This document shows positions 1-9,361 of a DNA stretch of 64,000 nucleotides, in pieces. Numbering within the stretch: position 1 is the stretch's first letter; every line of letters starts with the position of its first letter. The DNA is taken from the NCBI RefSeq assembly GCF_018802765.1, contig NZ_CP069163.1, forward strand, positions 2,862,311 through 2,926,310, given 5' to 3'. Origin of the DNA: Paludibacterium sp. B53371. Its GTDB lineage: Bacteria > Pseudomonadota > Gammaproteobacteria > Burkholderiales > Chromobacteriaceae. Both the position numbers and the translations under genes were made by a program. The notes beneath the pieces were generated by a model that was given only the letters and a program-made list of their open reading frames with translations, was not told the DNA's origin and searched no databases.

Positions 1-1258
1 TCGAGCCTTGCGGCAGCACCAGGATCTTGCCCTTGGGGGTGAAGACGTAGGCTTCGTCCGGGAACAGGTCGATCTTGATGTGTTCGAAAAATTCGACCGG
101 ATCATCGCTTTCCGCCTGGATGTCGAGAATGCTCTGCAGCCACTGATGGGTACGCTGCTGCGCCGTATCCAGACTGGCATCGCCGCTCTTGTACATCCAG
201 TGCGACGCCACGCCGGCTTCGGCCACGCGGTTCATGTCGCGGGTACGGATCTGCATCTCCACCGGCGTGCCATAGGGGCCGAACAGGGTGGTATGCAGAC
301 TCTGATAGCCATTGCCCTTGGGAATGGCGATGTAATCCTTGAACTTGCCGGGGATAGGTTTGTACAGGCTGTGCAGGGCGCCGAGCGCCAGGTAGCAGCT
401 CGGAATATCGTTGACCACCACGCGGAAGCCGTAGATATCCAGCACCTCGGAAAACGACAGGTGCTTTTCCTGCATTTTCTTGTAGATGCTGTAGAGGTTT
501 TTCTCGCGCCCCTTGATCACCGCTTCGATATTACAGCTCACCAGCTTCTGGCTCACCGCCTGCAGGATCTTGTTGACCACTTCGCGCCGGTTGCCGCGCG
601 CGGCCCGCACAGCCTTGTTGAGCACGTGATAGCGGTGGTAGTGCAGATGTTTGAACGCCAGATCCTGCAACTCGCGGTAAACGCGGTTCAGGCCGATGCG
701 GTTGGCGACCGGGGCGTAGATCTCCAGGGTTTCGAGTGCGATGCGTTTACGCTTGTCCTCGCGCATCGAATCGAGGGTGCGCATATTGTGCAGACGGTCG
801 GCCAGCTTGACGATGATGACGCGGATATCGCGCGCCATGGCCAGCACCATCTTGCGGAAATTCTCTGCCTGGGCGGTTTCGCGGGTCTGATACTCGAGGC
901 GTTCCAGCTTGGAGAGACCATCGACCAGATCGGCGATGGTACGACCGAATTTTTCACTCAGCGTGGGCTTGCTGACCCCGGTGTCCTCCAGGACATCGTG
1001 CAGCAGCGCGGCGGCCAGCCCCTGGGCGTCGATGCGCCAGTCGGTGAGCATGGTGGCCACGGCCAGCGGATGGGTGATGTAGGGCTCGCCGCTCTTGCGG
1101 GTCTGCCCTTCATGCGCCTCGCGACTGAGGGCGAAGGCCTGCTGCAGCAGCTTGACATCATCCGGTTTCAGATAGCGCGCTGCAGCAGAAAAAAATGCCT
1201 CGGCGTCGCGCTCGATGATGGCTTGATAATCGATGGGCGAGACTGCGTCGGCATTCAT
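1..1258 (-). CDS. spoT: Bifunctional (p)ppGpp synthetase/hydrolase, C-terminus cut by window edge
   Basis: This RelA/SpoT-family enzyme makes and breaks the alarmone (p)ppGpp. About 419 N-terminal residues are visible and the rest lies left of the window. The HD hydrolase domain is intact, with ITHP near residue 61 and HDVLED at 87-92, so hydrolase activity is expected. The synthetase domain shows the FKDYIAIPKGNGYQSLHT stretch and an EMQIRT segment. The intact HD motif and the gmk-rpoZ-spoT order favour SpoT over RelA. The start is the ATG read from 1258. It follows rpoZ with a short gap, so co-transcription is likely. The TGS and ACT domains cannot be checked here. Confidence 0.95.
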   Translation of the reverse strand, partial: MNADAVSPIDYQAIIERDAEAFFSAAARYLKPDDVKLLQQAFALSREAHEGQTRKSGEPYITHPLAVATMLTDWRIDAQGLAAALLHDVLEDTGVSKPTLSEKFGRTIADLVDGLSKLERLEYQTRETAQAENFRKMVLAMARDIRVIIVKLADRLHNMRTLDSMREDKRKRIALETLEIYAPVANRIGLNRVYRELQDLAFKHLHYHRYHVLNKAVRAARGNRREVVNKILQAVSQKLVSCNIEAVIKGREKNLYSIYKKMQEKHLSFSEVLDIYGFRVVVNDIPSCYLALGALHSLYKPIPGKFKDYIAIPKGNGYQSLHTTLFGPYGTPVEMQIRTRDMNRVAEAGVASHWMYKSGDASLDTAQQRTHQWLQSILDIQAESDDPVEFFEHIKIDLFPDEAYVFTPKGKILVLPQGS

Positions 1259-1280
1259 GGGGTTGTGCTACCGTCCCGGA

Positions 1281-1487
1281 TCAGGTGCGGCTACGGGTCA
1301 GAACTTCCTTGCCGACGTGGCCGGCGGCGATTTCGCGCAGGGCAACCACGGTCGGTTTGTGACGACCGGCATCCACGAATGCCGTGGCACCGGAAGCGAC
1401 CTGACGGGCGCGGTAGGCTGCAGCCAGGGTCAGGTCGAAGCGGTTGGTGATACGGTCCAGGCAATCATCTACAGTAATACGGGCCAT
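1281..1487 (-). CDS. rpoZ: RNA polymerase omega subunit
   Basis: This 68-residue protein begins [10 protein letters not shown] and matches the omega subunit, which binds the beta-prime subunit and helps assemble RNA polymerase. Omega is also part of a ppGpp binding site, which fits its position just before spoT. An upstream in-frame start six codons earlier is possible, but the conserved family start is the ATG at 1487, with a purine-rich GAGAGAAAG about 9 bases ahead. It lies between gmk and spoT in the order common to many proteobacteria. Length and sequence are normal for the family. Confidence 0.95.
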   Translation of the reverse strand: MARITVDDCLDRITNRFDLTLAAAYRARQVASGATAFVDAGRHKPTVVALREIAAGHVGKEVLTRSRT

Positions 1488-1550
1488 GTCGGAACTTTCT
1501 CTCAAAATGAATGAAAACTATAACGAAAAACCGGCGGCAAACCAATCGCC

Positions 1551-2177
1551 TCAGCGCTGGGTTCCCATATGGGCCAGTTTGTCGGCAAAACGCAGCCGTT
1601 GCACCGGAGTGCGCAGCCGCTGGGCACGCACGATGCTGATCAGATCCAGCCGTGCACGCTCAAAATTCTCATTGACCACCATGTAGTCGTATTCCGGGAT
1701 CATGTCGATCTCGTTGCGCGCCGAGGCCAGACGGCGCTCGATGACCTCGGGACTATCGGTTGCCCGGCCGCGCAGGCGGCGCTCCAGCTCTTCGATCGAG
1801 GGCGGCACAATGAAGATGCCCACCGCCTCGGGGAAGACCTTGCGCACCTGGCGCGCACCCTGCCAGTCGATTTCCAGCAAGATGTCCTGACCCTCGGCCA
1901 GACGCGAGCGGATCCAGCCGCTACTGGTGCCGTAATAATTGCCGTACACCTCGGCATACTCGAGGAAATCACCCTGGCGGATCATGGTCTCGAACTCGGC
2001 ATGCGAGATGAAGTGATAATGCTTGCCGTCGATCTCGCCTTCACGCGCCGCACGCGTGGTATGGGAGACAGACAGGCAAACGCTCGGCTCGGCCTCCAGC
2101 AGGGCCGCGACCAGCGAAGTCTTTCCTGCCCCGGAAGGGGCCACAACGATGAAAATCGTGCCGCTTGCCTGTGTCAT
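1551..2177 (-). CDS. gmk: Guanylate kinase
   Basis: It phosphorylates GMP to GDP using ATP in the cytoplasm. The protein has 208 residues with the P-loop APSGAGKTS at residues 13-21, followed by the GMP-binding SHTTRAAREGEIDGKHYHF region and the IDWQGARQV segment. The start is the ATG at 2177 giving MTQASG; an in-frame start five codons upstream is less likely because the conserved N-terminus begins close to the P-loop. It is the first gene of gmk-rpoZ-spoT, divergent from a purine permease, so two guanine-nucleotide functions share an intergenic region. Confidence 0.96.
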   Translation of the reverse strand: MTQASGTIFIVVAPSGAGKTSLVAALLEAEPSVCLSVSHTTRAAREGEIDGKHYHFISHAEFETMIRQGDFLEYAEVYGNYYGTSSGWIRSRLAEGQDILLEIDWQGARQVRKVFPEAVGIFIVPPSIEELERRLRGRATDSPEVIERRLASARNEIDMIPEYDYMVVNENFERARLDLISIVRAQRLRTPVQRLRFADKLAHMGTQR

Positions 2178-2345
2178 GATCAGCCGCAACACCCAGTAAA
2201 AATATAATTTTTCAGGATATCACAAATCGCTAACCGATGGAATCCAGGCAGGTATTTTCACGTCAAAGTTTAGGAAAATCACCAACTTACCGCTTAGAAT
2301 CACGCCCTTTGTTGTTATGCAATGACGTAGAGGGAGCGAATACCA

Positions 2346-3641
2346 ATGCAGTTACTGGAAAGTTTTTTCAAACTGAAAGAACACCATACCACGGTCAAGA
2401 CGGAAGTGCTGGCCGGGTTTACCACTTTCCTGACCATGGCCTACATCGTCCTGGTCAACCCGCTGATCCTGTCCTCGACCGGCATGGACCTGAACGCCGT
2501 CTTCGTCGCCACCTGCCTGGCTGCCGCGCTGGGTACCGCCATCATGGGCCTGGTGGCTAACTACCCGATGGCCCTGGCCCCGGGCATGGGTCTGAACGCC
2601 TACTTCACCTTTACCGTCGTCAAGGGGATGGGCGTGCACTGGCAGGTCGCCCTCGGTGCGGTCTTCATCTCCGGCCTGGTCTTCCTGGCGGTCAGCCTGT
2701 TCAAGGTACGCGAGGCCATCGTCAACGCCATTCCGCAGTCGCTGAAATTTGCCATCTCGGCCGGTGTCGGCATGTTCCTGGCGATCATTGCACTGAAGAA
2801 CGCCGGCGTCGTCGCCGCTCATCCGGTGACCTATCTGACGCTGGGTGACATGCACAATCCGACCACCCTGCTGGCCATCTTCGGCTTCTTCCTGATCGTG
2901 GCCCTGGAATATCGCCGCATTCACGGTTCGATCATCATCGGCATTCTGGTCGTCACCGCGCTGTCGATCCTGTTCGGCCTGTCGAAGTTCGAAGGCATCG
3001 TGGCCCCGGTACCGAGCATGGCACCAACCTTCATGCAGATGGATCTGCATGGCGCGGCCAACATCGGCCTGCTGGGCGTGGTGTTCGTGTTCTTCTTCGT
3101 CGACCTGTTTGACACCACCGGTACGCTGATCGGCGTCTCGCACCGCGCCGGCCTGCTGGACAAGGATGGCAAGCTGCCGCGCCTGAAGCGCGCCCTGCTG
3201 GCCGACTCCATCGCCATTACCGCCGGCGCCGTGATGGGCACCTCGTCCACCACCGCCTACATCGAGTCGGCGGCAGGCACTGCCGTGGGCGGCCGTACCG
3301 GCCTCACCGCCACCGTGGTCGCCATCCTGTTCCTGGCCTGCCTGTGGTTGTCGCCGCTGGCCAAGACGGTACCGGCTTATGCCACCGCGCCGGCATTGTG
3401 CTATGTCGCCGTGCTGATGGCTCGCGGCCTGGCGGAAATCGAGTGGCACGACCTGACCGAATCGGCCCCGGCCGTGATGACTGCACTGGCCATGCCGTTC
3501 ACCTTCTCGATTGCTGACGGCATCGCCTTCGGTTTCATCAGCTACGCCGTGATCAAGATCCTGGCTGGCCGCTACCGCGATCTGAAACCGGCCGTGGTCA
3601 TCATCGCCGCCCTGTGGATTTTCAAGCTGGCACTCTTCTGA
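2346..3641 (+). CDS. Purine (guanine/hypoxanthine or adenine) permease, AzgA/NCS2 family
   Basis: This 431-residue integral membrane protein has about 12 hydrophobic segments and the AzgA-type N-terminus with [16 protein letters not shown] near residue 25. Family members import purine bases by proton symport. The [26 protein letters not shown] stretch (about residues 297-322, in two halves) is typical of this family. A Shine-Dalgarno-like AGAGGGAG lies about 10 bases before the ATG. The next gene, apt, converts imported adenine to AMP, so the pair makes a purine salvage unit. Which base is preferred cannot be read from sequence alone. Confidence 0.9.
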   Translation: MQLLESFFKLKEHHTTVKTEVLAGFTTFLTMAYIVLVNPLILSSTGMDLNAVFVATCLAAALGTAIMGLVANYPMALAPGMGLNAYFTFTVVKGMGVHWQVALGAVFISGLVFLAVSLFKVREAIVNAIPQSLKFAISAGVGMFLAIIALKNAGVVAAHPVTYLTLGDMHNPTTLLAIFGFFLIVALEYRRIHGSIIIGILVVTALSILFGLSKFEGIVAPVPSMAPTFMQMDLHGAANIGLLGVVFVFFFVDLFDTTGTLIGVSHRAGLLDKDGKLPRLKRALLADSIAITAGAVMGTSSTTAYIESAAGTAVGGRTGLTATVVAILFLACLWLSPLAKTVPAYATAPALCYVAVLMARGLAEIEWHDLTESAPAVMTALAMPFTFSIADGIAFGFISYAVIKILAGRYRDLKPAVVIIAALWIFKLALF

Positions 3642-3658
3642 TTGGGTACAATGACGGT

Positions 3659-4216
3659 ATGGAAAATCTAAGCAACCTGGATTATGCCAGCTACCTCAAG
3701 GGCTGGATCCGTACCGTCCCCGATTGGCCGCACGAAGGCGTGATGTTCCGCGACATCACGCCCCTGCTGCAGAACCCGAAATCCTTCCGGGTGCTGATCG
3801 ATCTGTTCGTGCACCGCTACATGTCCGAACAGGTTGACCTGATTGCCGGGCTGGACGCACGTGGTTTCATCATCGGCTCGGTACTGGCCTATGAACTGAA
3901 CATCGGCTTCGTCCCGATCCGCAAGAAGGGCAAACTGCCCTACACCACGGTGGCCGAAGAATATGTGCTGGAATACGGCAACGCCACGGTCGAGATGCAT
4001 ACCGACGCCTGCAAGCAGGGCGACCGCGTGGTGCTGATCGACGACCTGGTCGCCACCGGCGGCACCATGATCGCCGGCTACAAGCTGCTCAAGAAACTGG
4101 GCGCAGATGTCCTGGAAGCCGCGGCGATCATCGATCTGCCGGAACTGGGGGGCAGTCAGCTGATCCGTCGGGAAGGGCTGCCGCTATTTACCGTGTGCGA
4201 ATTTGAAGGCCTGTGA
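3659..4216 (+). CDS. apt: Adenine phosphoribosyltransferase
   Basis: It converts adenine and PRPP to AMP in purine salvage. The 185-residue protein has the PRPP-binding motif [13 protein letters not shown] at residues 124-136 and the family segment FRDITPLLQ at 30-38. I chose the ATG at 3659 (MENLSNLDY). Earlier in-frame starts overlap the end of the permease gene and give a non-conserved extension. It lies 17 bases after the permease, implying co-transcription, and is followed by a strong intrinsic terminator. Confidence 0.96.
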   Translation: MENLSNLDYASYLKGWIRTVPDWPHEGVMFRDITPLLQNPKSFRVLIDLFVHRYMSEQVDLIAGLDARGFIIGSVLAYELNIGFVPIRKKGKLPYTTVAEEYVLEYGNATVEMHTDACKQGDRVVLIDDLVATGGTMIAGYKLLKKLGADVLEAAAIIDLPELGGSQLIRREGLPLFTVCEFEGL

Positions 4217-4230
4217 GCCAGCCGGAAAAG

Positions 4231-4253
4231 AGCCGCCGCCAGGCGGCTTTTTT
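4231..4253 (+). terminator. Intrinsic terminator after apt
   Basis: A 7-bp GC-rich stem AGCCGCC/GGCGGCT with a GCCA loop is followed directly by six T residues. It lies 14 bases after the apt stop codon and should end the permease-apt transcript. Confidence 0.92.
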
Positions 4254-4292
4254 CATGCCATAAAAATCCTTGCTGCACTCGCACAAATGACA

Positions 4293-4322
4293 TTGTTATT
4301 TTAACCACCCCTGCTACATAAT
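4293..4322 (+). promoter_or_regulatory. Candidate sigma-70 promoter for the patatin-like gene
   Basis: TTGTTA at 4293-4298 and CATAAT at 4317-4322 are separated by 18 bases, and the start codon follows at 4355. The match is moderate (4/6 and 5/6) and is read by eye only. Confidence 0.4.
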
Positions 4323-4354
4323 GACTTGAGCTCATTCCAATCAGGAGTCAAGTC

Positions 4355-5413
4355 ATGACCCCCGTGCGCAAGCCGTCCGCCAATCCCAAATCCGTCGCCC
4401 TGATCCTCGGCGGGGGCGCACCCAATGCCACCCTGATGGCAGGCGCGCTGGAAGCCTTTATCGATCGCCAGGTACGTTTCGAACTGATCTCGACCTCGGG
4501 CGCAGGAGCCCTGATTGGCCTGCTCTACAGTGCGCCCAGATCGGGCGATCCGCGCGCCGCCCTGCGGGCCCTGATCGACATGGGGGTGGATGACGCCATT
4601 TATGCGCAGTTTCCCGTCAACTACAAAGTGTTCAACAAGCCCGGCCTGCTGGCTGATTTCTGGCGCCAGCTGTGCGCGGCCAATCCGCTGCTGGCCGCAC
4701 TGAGGCAACAACAGGACAGCAGCGAGGCGGCACGTTTTGTGAACGACTGGACGCAACTGATGCTGGCCTCCCTGTGCCCGAGCAATCTGAGCGCAGACAG
4801 CACCGGCCTGTGCGCGCACGTCCCCTTCATCGACAGTGTGGTGGACTTCGACGCCCTGGCCGACAGCGGTCCGCAGTTCTATCTCAGTGCCTACAACCTG
4901 AGCCAGCGGCGCATGGACAGCTGGGACAAGACCGAAATCGGCAAGGCACAGTTTCTGGCCGCCATGTCCTTCCCCTTCCTCTATCCGCCCTACCTGCTCA
5001 ATGGCGACTACTACATCGAAGGCGCCGCACTCGACACACTGAATTTCAAGGGGCTGTTCCAGCGTCATACCGCGCCGATCGACAGCGTCGTGGTGTTTGA
5101 CGTGCTGGGCAGCGAGCGCATTCTGCATCCGCCGCGCGACCTTTACGACGCCTGGGTGCAGTCGATCATCGTGCCACTGACCGAACTGGCACGGGATGAC
5201 CTGAAGCTTTTCCAGGCGCTGCACAATGTCGATCCGGCCACTGGCAAACCACGTTGTGAACTGCTGCGGGTCAATTTCGAGGAGCGCATGAGTGCCAGCG
5301 ACAACCTGCACGAACTGGACTGGTCGCACAGCAATCTGGCACGGCTGTACGACATTGGGTATGAAACCGGCCATGCATTCTGCAAGCAGCATGCCGAAGC
5401 GCTGGGGCTGTAA
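4355..5413 (+). CDS. Patatin-like phospholipase-fold protein with altered catalytic motifs
   Basis: This 352-residue cytoplasmic-looking protein (no signal peptide) has the patatin oxyanion-loop glycines (LGGGAPN near residue 18) and a serine elbow reading STSGAGALIGLLY near residue 48. The usual elbow is GxSxG; here the first glycine is replaced by serine. The usual Asp-Gly of the catalytic dyad appears as IEGAALD near residue 222, with Glu in the Asp position. It is therefore either a divergent lipid acyl hydrolase or a non-catalytic relative. It is a single-gene unit between apt and the arcB terminator, and nothing nearby suggests a substrate. Confidence 0.7.
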   Translation: MTPVRKPSANPKSVALILGGGAPNATLMAGALEAFIDRQVRFELISTSGAGALIGLLYSAPRSGDPRAALRALIDMGVDDAIYAQFPVNYKVFNKPGLLADFWRQLCAANPLLAALRQQQDSSEAARFVNDWTQLMLASLCPSNLSADSTGLCAHVPFIDSVVDFDALADSGPQFYLSAYNLSQRRMDSWDKTEIGKAQFLAAMSFPFLYPPYLLNGDYYIEGAALDTLNFKGLFQRHTAPIDSVVVFDVLGSERILHPPRDLYDAWVQSIIVPLTELARDDLKLFQALHNVDPATGKPRCELLRVNFEERMSASDNLHELDWSHSNLARLYDIGYETGHAFCKQHAEALGL

Positions 5414-5445
5414 ATGAAAAAACCCGGACAGAATCTGTCCGGGTT
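5414..5445 (-). terminator. Intrinsic terminator after arcB, hairpin shared with the convergent gene
   Basis: The stem AACCCGGACA/TGTCCGGGTT with a 5-base loop is followed on the minus strand by a T-rich tract (complement of gaaaaa). It lies 23 bases past the arcB stop. On the plus strand no T-run follows, so it ends the patatin-like transcript less efficiently. Confidence 0.85.
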
Positions 5446-5468
5446 GTCATCTTGCCGATCAGCCGCGA

Positions 5469-6473
5469 TCAGTCACCCAAAGTGGCGACCAGGATCGCCT
5501 TGATGGTGTGCATGCGGTTTTCAGCTTGTTCGAACTGCAGGGCCATCGGCGACTCGAAGACGTCTTCGGTCACTTCCACGCCGTCCAGACCGAAGGTCTC
5601 GAAGACCCACTGACCGATCTTGGTTTCCTTGTTGTGGTACGCCGGCAGGCAGTGCATGAACTTCACGTTCGGGTTGCCGCTGGCCTTCATCAGCGCCATG
5701 TTGACCTGATACGGCTTCAGCAGGTCGATACGTTCCTTCCAGGCCGATTCCGGCTCGCCCATCGACACCCAGACGTCAGTGTGAACGAAGTCGGTACCCT
5801 TCACGGCTTCGACCGGATCTTCGGTCAGCGTGATGCGGGCGCCGGTTTCAGCGGCGATCTTCTTGCACTCGGCAACCAGTTCGTCGGTCGGCCACAGGTG
5901 CTTCGGCGCACCGATGCGTACGTGCATACCCAGTTTGCAACCGATCACCAGCAGCGAGTTACCCATGTTGTTGCGGGCGTCACCCATGTAGGTGTAGCTG
6001 ATCTGGGACAGCGGCTTGTCGCTGTTTTCCCACATGGTCAGCACGTCGGCCAGCATCTGGGTCGGGTGGAATTCGTCGGTCAGACCGTTGTACACCGGCA
6101 CACCAGCGTAGGCAGCCAGTTCCTTCTCAACCATTTCCTGGCTGAAGCCACGGTATTCGATGGCATCGTACATGCGGCCCAGAACGCGGGCGGTATCCTT
6201 CATCGATTCCTTGTGACCGATCTGCGAGCCGGACGGGCCGAGGTAGGTCACGTGCGCGCCCTGGTCATAGCAGGCCACTTCGAACGCACAGCGGGTACGG
6301 GTCGAGGTCTTTTCGAAGATCAGGGCAACGTTCTTGCCCTTCAGGTGTTGCTGCTCGGTACCGTTGTACTTGGCGCGCTTCAGGTCACGGGCCAGGTCCA
6401 GCATGTAGCGGATTTCACGCGGGGTGAAGTCCAGCATCTTCAGAAAATGACGGTTGCGCAGATTGAAAGCCAT
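5469..6473 (-). CDS. arcB: Ornithine carbamoyltransferase, catabolic type by context
   Basis: It interconverts citrulline plus phosphate with ornithine plus carbamoyl phosphate. The 334-residue protein contains the carbamoyl-phosphate motif STRTR at residues 57-61 and the ornithine-binding HCLPAYH at 274-280. Adjacency to arginine deiminase identifies it as the second enzyme of the arginine deiminase pathway rather than the biosynthetic ArgF, although sequence alone does not separate the two. An AGGAGCG ribosome site precedes the ATG. No carbamate kinase (arcC) or arginine/ornithine antiporter (arcD) lies next to it. Confidence 0.93.
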   Translation of the reverse strand: MAFNLRNRHFLKMLDFTPREIRYMLDLARDLKRAKYNGTEQQHLKGKNVALIFEKTSTRTRCAFEVACYDQGAHVTYLGPSGSQIGHKESMKDTARVLGRMYDAIEYRGFSQEMVEKELAAYAGVPVYNGLTDEFHPTQMLADVLTMWENSDKPLSQISYTYMGDARNNMGNSLLVIGCKLGMHVRIGAPKHLWPTDELVAECKKIAAETGARITLTEDPVEAVKGTDFVHTDVWVSMGEPESAWKERIDLLKPYQVNMALMKASGNPNVKFMHCLPAYHNKETKIGQWVFETFGLDGVEVTEDVFESPMALQFEQAENRMHTIKAILVATLGD

Positions 6474-6518
6474 GTATCGCTCCTAAAGCTGTTGATTGCT
6501 GACTACCGGGCGTCAAAA

Positions 6519-6557
6519 GGGAGTGGCGGGCGTTTTTGCTGCCCGAGTGCCACTCCC
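6519..6557 (-). promoter_or_regulatory. Intercistronic stem-loop between arcA and arcB
   Basis: A 9-bp stem GGGAGTGGC/GCCACTCCC encloses a second stem GGGC/GCCC. On the minus strand it follows the arcA stop by 16 bases, and four U residues come shortly after it. It could be a partial terminator or an RNA-stability element that lets arcA be made in excess of arcB. Confidence 0.65.
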
Positions 6558-6573
6558 TGCACCCTATTCGGAT

Positions 6574-7806
6574 TTAGATTTTTACTTCGTCGCGGATCAG
6601 CGGGCAGGTCATGCAGTGACCACCACCACGGCCACGGCCCAGTTCGGCGGCCGGGATCTCGATCACTTCCACACCATGCTCGCGCATCAGGCGGTTGGTA
6701 TGGGTGTTGCGGTCGTAAGCCACGACCACACGACGGTCCAGGGCCACGACGTTATTGCCGTCATCCCACTGTTCGCGTTCGCGCTGGTAAGCGTCGCCAC
6801 CGGTTTCCAGGGCGCGGATTTCGCTCAGGCCCAGGGCTTCGCGAACCACTTCCAGCAGATGCTTGCCTTCGTGACGCTCGAAGCGGACTTCACCGGCCTT
6901 GTCACCCTGGTACATGCTGGTGCAGACGATTTCGTCGACCACGTCCGGGAACACCGAGATGAGATCGATGTCGAGGAAGCTGAACACGGTATCCAGGTGC
7001 ATGGCACCACGGCTCTTCGGCATCTGGCAGGCGATGACGCGGGTCGCGCCGCCTTCCTTGCCCAGAATGTTGCGAGCCACTTGTACCACGGCTTGCGGGC
7101 TGGTGCGTTCGCCCATGCCGATCAGGACCACGCCGTTGCCGATCGGCATCACGTCGCCGCCTTCCAGGGTGGCCAGGCCATAATCCGTGTCGCTGTCGCC
7201 CCACCATACGTTCACCTTGCCGGCAAAGTACGGATGGAACTTGTACACAGCTTGCAGCAGCAGGGTTTCCTGGCGGCGAGCCGGCCAGTACATCGGGTTC
7301 AGGGTCACACCTTCGTACATCCAGCAGGTGGTATCGCGCTGGAACAGAATGTTCGGCACAGCCGGCAGCACGAAGTCGGAACGATCCAGATAGCCACCGA
7401 ACAGGCCCTTGGCGTCGAACGGCAGTTCGAACTTGGCGATACCGCCAATCATGTGTTCAGCCAGTTGAGCAGACGGCATTTCATCCAGCCAGGCACGCAG
7501 TTCCTTTTGCATGCCGATGCCGACGTTGTCGGCCTTGACCTTGCGATCCAGCACCCAGGCACGACCGGCCTTGTCATCCATCACCTTGGCCAGGGCATCC
7601 ATCAGCTCGACCACTTCAATGCCACGCGAACGCATTTGTTCGACGAAGAAGGCATGGTCTTGCTGCGCACGCTCAACCCAGATCACATCATCAAACAGCA
7701 TGCTGTCACAGTTGCCCGGGGTCAGACGCTTGTGCGCCAGATTAGGACGGCTGACGAGAACACTTCGCAGCTTGCCGCATTCAGAATGGACACCAAACTT
7801 GGTCAT
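6574..7806 (-). CDS. arcA: Arginine deiminase
   Basis: It hydrolyses arginine to citrulline and ammonia, the first step of the ADI pathway, which yields ATP and raises pH under low oxygen or acid stress. The 410-residue protein has the catalytic cysteine in GGGHCMTCP (C398) and conserved FQRDT and GGD segments. The start is the ATG at 7806 ([11 protein letters not shown]) with a strong AAGGAGT site 5 bases upstream. The longer in-frame extension to 7911 lacks family similarity. arcB follows after about 100 bases that contain a stem-loop. Confidence 0.96.
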   Translation of the reverse strand: MTKFGVHSECGKLRSVLVSRPNLAHKRLTPGNCDSMLFDDVIWVERAQQDHAFFVEQMRSRGIEVVELMDALAKVMDDKAGRAWVLDRKVKADNVGIGMQKELRAWLDEMPSAQLAEHMIGGIAKFELPFDAKGLFGGYLDRSDFVLPAVPNILFQRDTTCWMYEGVTLNPMYWPARRQETLLLQAVYKFHPYFAGKVNVWWGDSDTDYGLATLEGGDVMPIGNGVVLIGMGERTSPQAVVQVARNILGKEGGATRVIACQMPKSRGAMHLDTVFSFLDIDLISVFPDVVDEIVCTSMYQGDKAGEVRFERHEGKHLLEVVREALGLSEIRALETGGDAYQREREQWDDGNNVVALDRRVVVAYDRNTHTNRLMREHGVEVIEIPAAELGRGRGGGHCMTCPLIRDEVKI

Positions 7807-8234
7807 GTTGCACTCCTTGGACTTACATCCAAATTGGTTTTGGCGATCACCGCCCGGCGACCGCTTTGCGGGGTGTAGATTGCGGCCAGGAAACCGCATT
7901 TCCCGGCGCACATGGCTGGCCTGAAGGCCCGGCTCATGCTCATGGCAGCAATATTATTAAATAATGAAACGTTAAGATAGCCGTGACTCAGCTTGAAGAT
8001 AGCAGACCATCATGACTTTACGACTTGATCAATCACAGATTTATTCAATATAGATAGCGAAAGCCTGTTTTCCACGTACAAAAACCGGCCTGTTTCCCAC
8101 CAGAGAAACCGTCTATTTACCCTTGAATTTCATCCACTTAGGCTAGACCAAAGACTCAAACACTGCACAAAGGGACAGGCAGGCTTATTCACGCCGTCAT
8201 TCGCTGCAGTGCACCAATCAGCCGGAATGACGCA
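7807..8234. promoter_or_regulatory. arcA upstream region without a gene
   Basis: About 430 bases contain no credible coding frame. The part around 7950-8060 is much more AT-rich than the surroundings and should hold the arcA promoter. It includes a perfect ATTATT-A-AATAAT inverted repeat (7953-7965), the palindrome TTGATCAA (8025-8032), and on the minus strand a TGAATAAAT half-site near 8042-8050 resembling one arm of an ArgR box. I could not find a full FNR/ANR-type site. The rest (8060-8234) holds nothing I recognise. Confidence 0.55.
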
Positions 8235-8270
8235 TAAAAAAAGCGACCCGAAACAGATATTCCGGGTCGC
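8235..8270 (-). terminator. Intrinsic terminator after the ferredoxin-type reductase gene
   Basis: The stem GCGACCCG (8243-8250) pairs with CGGGTCGC (8263-8270), and on the minus strand it is followed by seven T residues. It lies 28 bases past the stop codon of the gene ending at 8298. Confidence 0.9.
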
Positions 8271-8297
8271 ATTTGGGCAAGACAAAAAAGCCGCTTT

Positions 8298-9326
8298 TTA
8301 TTTGCCCTGCATGTCCTTGGCCAGGAAGAAGGCATCGGAGAAGAACTCGCTCTCCGGCAAGCCGCGCTCGGCGATAAAGCTGCGATGCGCGGCCTCGACC
8401 ATCACCGGCACGCCGCAAGCGTAAACCTGATGGCCGGACAGGTCGGCAAAGTCATCCAGCACCGCCTGATGCACGAAGCCGGTCCGGCCGGTCCAGGCGT
8501 CTTCGACACGGGCTTCCGACAACACCGGCACAAAGCGGAACAAGTCCGGATGCGCTGCCTGCCACTGCTCGGCCAGGGATGCCATATAGAGATCCGGCTT
8601 GGTACGGGCGCCCCAGTAGAGCACCATCGGACGCTGGCTGCCGGTGAACAGGGCATGCTCGACAATCCCCTTGATCGGGGCAAAGCCGGTGCCACTGGCC
8701 ACCAGAATGATCGGCTTGTCCGAGTCTTCGCGCAGGAAGAACGAGCCCATCGGCCCCTTGAAGCGCATGATTTCGCGCTCCTTCATCTGATTGAACACAT
8801 ACTCGGAGAAAGAACCGCCAGGCTGGTGACGGATATGCAGTTCGATGAAGGCATCATCGTGCGGGGCATTGGCGATGGAGAAACTGCGCGACTTGCCATC
8901 TTTCATCAGGATGTCGATGTACTGGCCGGCCATGAACTGCAGACGCTCTGAAACCGGCAATTTCAGGCGCAGCACTGCCACGTCGTGGATTTTTTCGATG
9001 GTTTCGACACGGCACGGCAGGGTCTTGATCTGAATCTGGCCGGCGCTGCTGAGCACGTTGGCCTCGATGGTGAGATCGCCTTGCGGACGGGCACAGCAAA
9101 ACAGCGTGTAGCCCTGCACACGATCCTGCTCCGACAGCGCCGAATCGGCATATCCTTCGGTGCTCACCTCGCCACTGACGACCTTGCCGCGGCAGGCACC
9201 GCAGGCGCCGTTGCGGCAGCCGTACGGCAGGCCGATATTCTGGCGCAATGCCGCCTCAAGAATGGTTTCGTGCGCTTCGACACCAAACTCATGCCCACTC
9301 GGTTGCACTTTGACTTGAGATACCAT
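8298..9326 (-). CDS. 2Fe-2S ferredoxin/FAD/NAD(P)H oxidoreductase, AscD-like
   Basis: This 342-residue flavoprotein reductase has an N-terminal plant-type ferredoxin domain (residues 1-90; cysteines C37, C42, C45 and C77/C78), then an FAD domain with RSFSIANAP near residue 150, then an NAD domain with GTGFAPIKG near residue 215. This layout matches the proteins often named CDP-6-deoxy-3,4-glucoseen reductase in betaproteobacteria, but no dideoxysugar genes lie nearby, so the true partner is unknown. It could pass electrons to an oxygenase, a dehydratase or another redox protein. It is divergent from the SDR gene at 9362. Confidence 0.85.
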   Translation of the reverse strand: MVSQVKVQPSGHEFGVEAHETILEAALRQNIGLPYGCRNGACGACRGKVVSGEVSTEGYADSALSEQDRVQGYTLFCCARPQGDLTIEANVLSSAGQIQIKTLPCRVETIEKIHDVAVLRLKLPVSERLQFMAGQYIDILMKDGKSRSFSIANAPHDDAFIELHIRHQPGGSFSEYVFNQMKEREIMRFKGPMGSFFLREDSDKPIILVASGTGFAPIKGIVEHALFTGSQRPMVLYWGARTKPDLYMASLAEQWQAAHPDLFRFVPVLSEARVEDAWTGRTGFVHQAVLDDFADLSGHQVYACGVPVMVEAAHRSFIAERGLPESEFFSDAFFLAKDMQGK

Positions 9327-9361
9327 CTTGCCCTTACCCTGAATTCGCTAAAATATTGAGC

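Noticed and set aside
8-1450. Plus-strand open frame of 480 codons at the left edge
   Set aside because: Antisense to spoT and rpoZ, whose conserved motifs are clear on the minus strand.
8025-8038. Possible FNR/ANR box (TTGAT...) upstream of arcA
   Set aside because: TTGATCAA is a compact palindrome; the second half-site needed for TTGAT-N4-ATCAA is absent in either orientation.
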